From the NCBI GenBank assembly GCA_900770325.1, contig CAAGKE010000005.1, positions 1 to 15,326 on the forward strand: 15,326 nucleotides of DNA, read 5' to 3'. This DNA comes from Lachnospiraceae bacterium. Lineage in GTDB: Bacteria; Bacillota; Clostridia; Lachnospirales; Lachnospiraceae. Within the stretch, counting starts at the first letter, position 1; each line of letters begins with the position of its first letter. The position numbers and the translations under genes are program-made. Positions 12,762 to 15,326 of this stretch are shown here, in pieces. The notes beneath the pieces are model-generated. The model saw nothing but the letters and a program-made list of their open reading frames with translations. It ran no database searches and had not been told where the DNA came from.

Positions 12762-14390
12762 TCATGCTTCTCCGTTTGCAACTACCGGAGTGGGTCTGCT
12801 GGAGTCAAATACCTGGGAAGCCAGGAACATATTATCCAGCACAGTGGTCAGCCCCTGACTGGACTGATAGAGCTGGTAGCCATCCAGGTCGATCCGGCCC
12901 TGACGTACGTAGCTGTCACTGATCTGTACCCAGTAAGGCTGCGAGCTGTCCACGTTGCAGTAGAAACGATATCCGGCGCTGCTGAAGTAGGCATATTTTT
13001 CATTGTCGCTGGAATATCCGGTCCAGTCACCGATATCATTGCCGTGGGCAAAAATGATGGTATCCACCGGGCCGACAATGTTCTGTACGGTGTTGACCCA
13101 TTTTTCGTTATCTGTCTTTAGCTGTTCTACGGTTTTGTTGGTAACACTTAAATGTCCCCATGTATGGCTGGCAAATTCCCATCCCTCTTCCTTCAGGGCA
13201 TCAGCGATTTTGGTGGCCTCGGTGATTTCTGAATCAAAATCAAACTCCGGATGCTCATCCAGCCATTTTGCCTGGTCACTCATCAGATTTTGCTTATCTC
13301 TGTAATCAGTATCGGTGCGGTAACCAAAGACACCGTTATATCCGGTGAGGGCGATCAGGCCCCGGGCACCCTTGTAGGCTCCGTCCGGATGTTCCTTCAG
13401 GAAGGTGTTCAAACGGGGAACCACATCGAAATCTCCCACTTCTTCCGTACCGTCTGTTTTGACGTAATGGCATTTCACGTCCCCGTTTTCATCAAGCACC
13501 AGCTTATCCGGATAGCTGGCTGCTTCATAGGAGTGATAATAACTCAGGTCATCCACGGAAAGAACCACAGCTTTTTTGCCTTCCGGGAGAAGAAGCTGGG
13601 TGTTGGGCTCAAAATGTACATTTCCGTTTTCATCCGTAGTCTCTACCACCAGATCCCGCAGCCGTACAAAAACGTAACCGTTGTCATACATCTGCTGTGT
13701 GATCTTGTCAAATTCATCTACGGTAGTCATCCAGGCATTCATGCCGTCCACGGTACTCTGTCCCAGAACGGATACGTTGAAGGCGGCGCTGGTATCATTG
13801 ATCAGAGAATGATAGAAAATGTGAGGAACCTTTGTAACATCCACTGCCACACAGGCATCCTTTGCCGACTGATAATCGCTGATCGCCCGGGTAACGGCAG
13901 TGTTTGCCTCATAATCCGGTATGGTCTTTAAAAGTTCCATGGCACCGTCATAATCGTATCCCTGCGCCAGGAGATCTGCCTGTGCCAGAATATCCTCCGT
14001 ACCGGAAGCAGCAGCGGCCGCCTCTGTCTGGGCTTCTGTTTCCGGAGTGATGGAAACGGCTTCTGTGGCTGTTTCCGTACTCTGGGAAGAAGCTGCGGGA
14101 TCAGTCACGGAAATGTCGGAAGCTTCTGTTCCAATGATAATATCCGGCTGACCTTCTCCGGACGGATTACCGTCCTGAACAGTCTGTGAAGAGCCGGTAC
14201 TTACTGTCCGGCCGTCCTTTTTCAGGACAAGCTGATAAAAAAGAAATACACCTGCGGCAATGAGCAGAAGAATGACAGTGATGAAGGCCAGCTTCATATT
14301 TCTTTCACGCCGGCGTCTTTTCTGCCTTCGTTTTCTTCGCTCTTCTGCGGCACGCTGGTAATCCAGATCGTCATCATAATTTTCGTTCAT
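12762..14390 (-). CDS. Membrane-anchored polysaccharide deacetylase-family protein
   Basis: From the ATG at 14390 the protein has 542 aa. The cytoplasmic N-terminus is strongly basic (RKRRQKRRRRER, 19-30), then one membrane segment spans about 33-55, giving an N-in, C-out type II anchor. A Ser/Thr/Glu/Ala-rich linker (57-130) and a short helical TPR-like stretch (about 131-180) lead to a NodB-type deacetylase domain at about 270-510. Metal and catalytic motifs are visible: Asp280-Asp281 in LSVDDLS and His409/His413 in SHTWGH. FAHGNDIGDW at 448-457 stands where the RPPYG motif normally lies. The last is divergent, so substrate and activity are uncertain; cell-wall glycan is the likely target. 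GGGGGAG 7 nt upstream decides the start, since a longer frame to 14516 would include the promoter. A promoter and three response-regulator-like half-sites precede it. Confidence 0.85.
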   Translation of the reverse strand: MNENYDDDLDYQRAAEERRKRRQKRRRRERNMKLAFITVILLLIAAGVFLFYQLVLKKDGRTVSTGSSQTVQDGNPSGEGQPDIIIGTEASDISVTDPAASSQSTETATEAVSITPETEAQTEAAAAASGTEDILAQADLLAQGYDYDGAMELLKTIPDYEANTAVTRAISDYQSAKDACVAVDVTKVPHIFYHSLINDTSAAFNVSVLGQSTVDGMNAWMTTVDEFDKITQQMYDNGYVFVRLRDLVVETTDENGNVHFEPNTQLLLPEGKKAVVLSVDDLSYYHSYEAASYPDKLVLDENGDVKCHYVKTDGTEEVGDFDVVPRLNTFLKEHPDGAYKGARGLIALTGYNGVFGYRTDTDYRDKQNLMSDQAKWLDEHPEFDFDSEITEATKIADALKEEGWEFASHTWGHLSVTNKTVEQLKTDNEKWVNTVQNIVGPVDTIIFAHGNDIGDWTGYSSDNEKYAYFSSAGYRFYCNVDSSQPYWVQISDSYVRQGRIDLDGYQLYQSSQGLTTVLDNMFLASQVFDSSRPTPVVANGEA

Positions 14391-14475
14391 TTGTATGCTC
14401 CCCCTTATGCTCCCTATTTTCTGCAAAATATATTGGTTCAGGCCCGGATGAAGATATCCTGCCTGGTCTTTTTTC

Positions 14476-14504
14476 AGTCTAGCATACTCAGAAAGAAACG
14501 GCAA
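14476..14504 (-). promoter_or_regulatory. Promoter of the deacetylase gene
   Basis: Read on the minus strand, TTGCCG (14504-14499), a 17-nt spacer and TAGACT (14481-14476) form a sigma-A-type promoter. It leaves a leader of about 80 nt to the ATG at 14390. Confidence 0.6.
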
Positions 14505-14517
14505 TGGGCTTTGCAAA

Positions 14518-14545
14518 ATTAAGAAAAACTTAAAACAACCTTAAA
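14518..14545 (-). promoter_or_regulatory. Candidate response-regulator operator (three TTAAG half-sites, 11-bp period)
   Basis: On the minus strand the half-sites are TTTAAG (14545-14540), TTTAAG (14534-14529) and CTTAAT (14523-14518), each separated by exactly 5 nt. The first two match the published CiaR box form NTTAAG-N5-WTTAAG of streptococci; OmpR/PhoB-class regulators in general bind 11-bp direct repeats. The array ends 13 nt upstream of the -35 box and overlaps the stop codon of the upstream gene. The regulator itself is not in the window. Confidence 0.55.
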
Positions 14546-15209
14546 ATAAGTGCTGGTTTGCTGAAACATCTGCAATAGAGGTTTCCTGACAGGTGTTCAG
14601 CATGATGACTGCCTCTCGAAGCTCCGGAGCTCCCATCTGATAATAATCCAGTTCCGTCCGGTTGATCCGGGCGATGGAAACGGAGCGGTTGGCCCGCTTT
14701 GGCATATCGTATAGAAAGAGAATCTCGTCTGTATTATATTCTTCGTCAAACTCAGGGTCGTCTTCTTCCTCATAGTAGGGATCAAAGAGAAGGACACGGT
14801 CACCGGAAAGGCCGGTCAGCAGCACATAGTGCCAGCATTCCAGATTGACACGCAGGACAACAGCCGCGCCGTTTTCCAGAGCTGTCCAGATCGGGCTGCC
14901 GGGGGCAAGAACCACCTCTTTCCCTTTGATATAATCACAGTGAATCGGGAAATGCCGTGTTTCAGAAAAATGATTCAGCCAGTTGGTAATATACGACATA
15001 GCTGCCGAGGAAGTGCCCTGCTTGCACAGTTCTCCATGTTCATTATAGGTATCCATGCAATAGAGCATGATGAACTTTACAATGTCCGGGTAAATTTCCT
15101 CCCGGTCAAAAAGATAGCGGATCCCGTTCAGGAGGGATACGGGTCCGCAGTCATATTCACAGGTCTGGTAGTTCAGAACATTTTTCATTTGGCAGAAGCT
15201 CACTTTCAT
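14541..15209 (-). CDS. C39-like papain-fold cysteine peptidase domain protein
   Basis: The 222-aa protein looks like a stand-alone member of the peptidase C39/papain-like fold. Gln15 lies six residues before Cys21 in YQTCEYDCGPVSLLNG, the usual oxyanion-hole and nucleophile spacing. His127 in CWHYVLLTG and Asp143 in LLFDPYY complete a plausible triad. The DCGP...HYVL...DP pattern is typical of C39 domains, but there is no ABC transporter part and no signal peptide, so it should be cytoplasmic. An acidic loop (EEEDDPEFDEEYNTDE) follows the Asp. The start is unsure: ATG 15209 lacks a ribosome binding site, and ATG 15188 (Met8) has a distant GTGAG. It is co-oriented with the deacetylase gene, which has its own promoter 3' of this gene. 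No bacteriocin or leader-peptide gene is seen nearby, so the substrate is unknown. Confidence 0.7.
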   Translation of the reverse strand: MKVSFCQMKNVLNYQTCEYDCGPVSLLNGIRYLFDREEIYPDIVKFIMLYCMDTYNEHGELCKQGTSSAAMSYITNWLNHFSETRHFPIHCDYIKGKEVVLAPGSPIWTALENGAAVVLRVNLECWHYVLLTGLSGDRVLLFDPYYEEEDDPEFDEEYNTDEILFLYDMPKRANRSVSIARINRTELDYYQMGAPELREAVIMLNTCQETSIADVSANQHLF

Positions 15210-15216
15210 TTTATTT

Positions 15217-15239
15217 CAAGAACGCCTCTGGCGTTCTTG
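15217..15239. repeat. Perfect short hairpin, repeat-family module C
   Basis: CAAGAACGCC and GGCGTTCTTG pair over 10 bp around a TCT loop. The 28 nt at 15215-15242 match the reverse complement of 12661-12688 at 26 positions. It sits 8 nt upstream of the first ATG of the C39-like gene. With no T-tract on either strand, it is probably not a terminator. Confidence 0.75.
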
Positions 15240-15243
15240 CCGC

Positions 15244-15283
15244 GGCGTGATCGAATGCGAAGCATTCTTCCGCTGACCACGCC
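15244..15283. repeat. Two-tier hairpin next to module C
   Basis: GGCGTGATC (15244-15252) pairs with GACCACGCC (15275-15283) at 8 of 9 positions. Inside it GAATGC (15253-15258) pairs perfectly with GCATTC (15262-15267) around GAA. The same stem-GAA-stem design occurs in copy A at 15-29. The remaining 15284-15326 hold no feature I can support, apart from GGAAGGAG at 15310-15317, which could be the ribosome binding site of a gene beyond the window. Confidence 0.55.
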
Positions 15284-15326
15284 TGCGATCCGCCGGAGGC
15301 TTTATCTTGGAAGGAGATTGGACTCC

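Noticed and set aside
14391..14516. Extended start of the deacetylase at 14516
   Set aside because: The extra 42 codons cover the promoter region and do not look like protein conserved with the family. The ATG at 14390 has a strong ribosome binding site.
15217..15239. Hairpin as an intrinsic terminator at the window edge
   Set aside because: Neither strand has a T-tract after the stem, and the sequence recurs as part of the dispersed repeat.

Overview
This window reads as chromosomal DNA of a low-to-moderate-GC Gram-positive anaerobe, most likely a gut Lachnospiraceae (Blautia/Dorea-like). The support is indirect: strong AGGAG-type ribosome binding sites, a transketolase split into two genes, a single-chain FtsX-type permease with X-X-X-Leu-X-X-Gly heptads, and no outer-membrane genes. 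I cannot name the species.

Layout. (1) 1-1411: an intergenic hairpin-rich repeat, then a two-gene operon of an ArsR-type winged-helix regulator with an unusual lysine-rich tail and a YbaK/EbsC-type Cys-tRNA(Pro) deacylase. The regulator's promoter carries a dyad over its -10 box that could be an autoregulatory operator. (2) 1482-3098: a complete insertion sequence with an intact DDE transposase, imperfect terminal inverted repeats and a 9-bp target duplication. It sits 8 bp upstream of the -35 box of the next gene. (3) 3178-4604: citrate synthase with its own promoter and terminator. (4) 4805-9797: an ABC ATPase and a very large (1423 aa) FtsX-type permease. The permease has about 580 residues of heptad coiled coil, predicted to fold as an antiparallel extracytoplasmic hairpin. 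(5) 9923-12541: an operon of L-ribulose-5-phosphate 4-epimerase and the two transketolase halves, ending in a strong terminator. It links pentose uptake or salvage products to the non-oxidative pentose phosphate pathway. (6) 12547-12730: a second, inverted copy of the window-start repeat plus a fragment. (7) 12762-15209, minus strand: a membrane-anchored polysaccharide deacetylase-family protein, preceded by a promoter and three TTAAG-type half-sites at 11-bp spacing (CiaR/PhoB-like), and a cytoplasmic C39-like papain-fold protein. (8) 15215-15326: further hairpins of the repeat family at the window edge.

The most notable items are the permease with its giant coiled coil, the modular hairpin repeat family in four or five intergenic places, the response-regulator-like operator before the deacetylase, and the exact anatomy of the insertion sequence beside the citrate synthase promoter. 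No CRISPR array, tRNA, rRNA or phage module was seen. Nothing here clearly constitutes a wholly new system; the items above are the best candidates.
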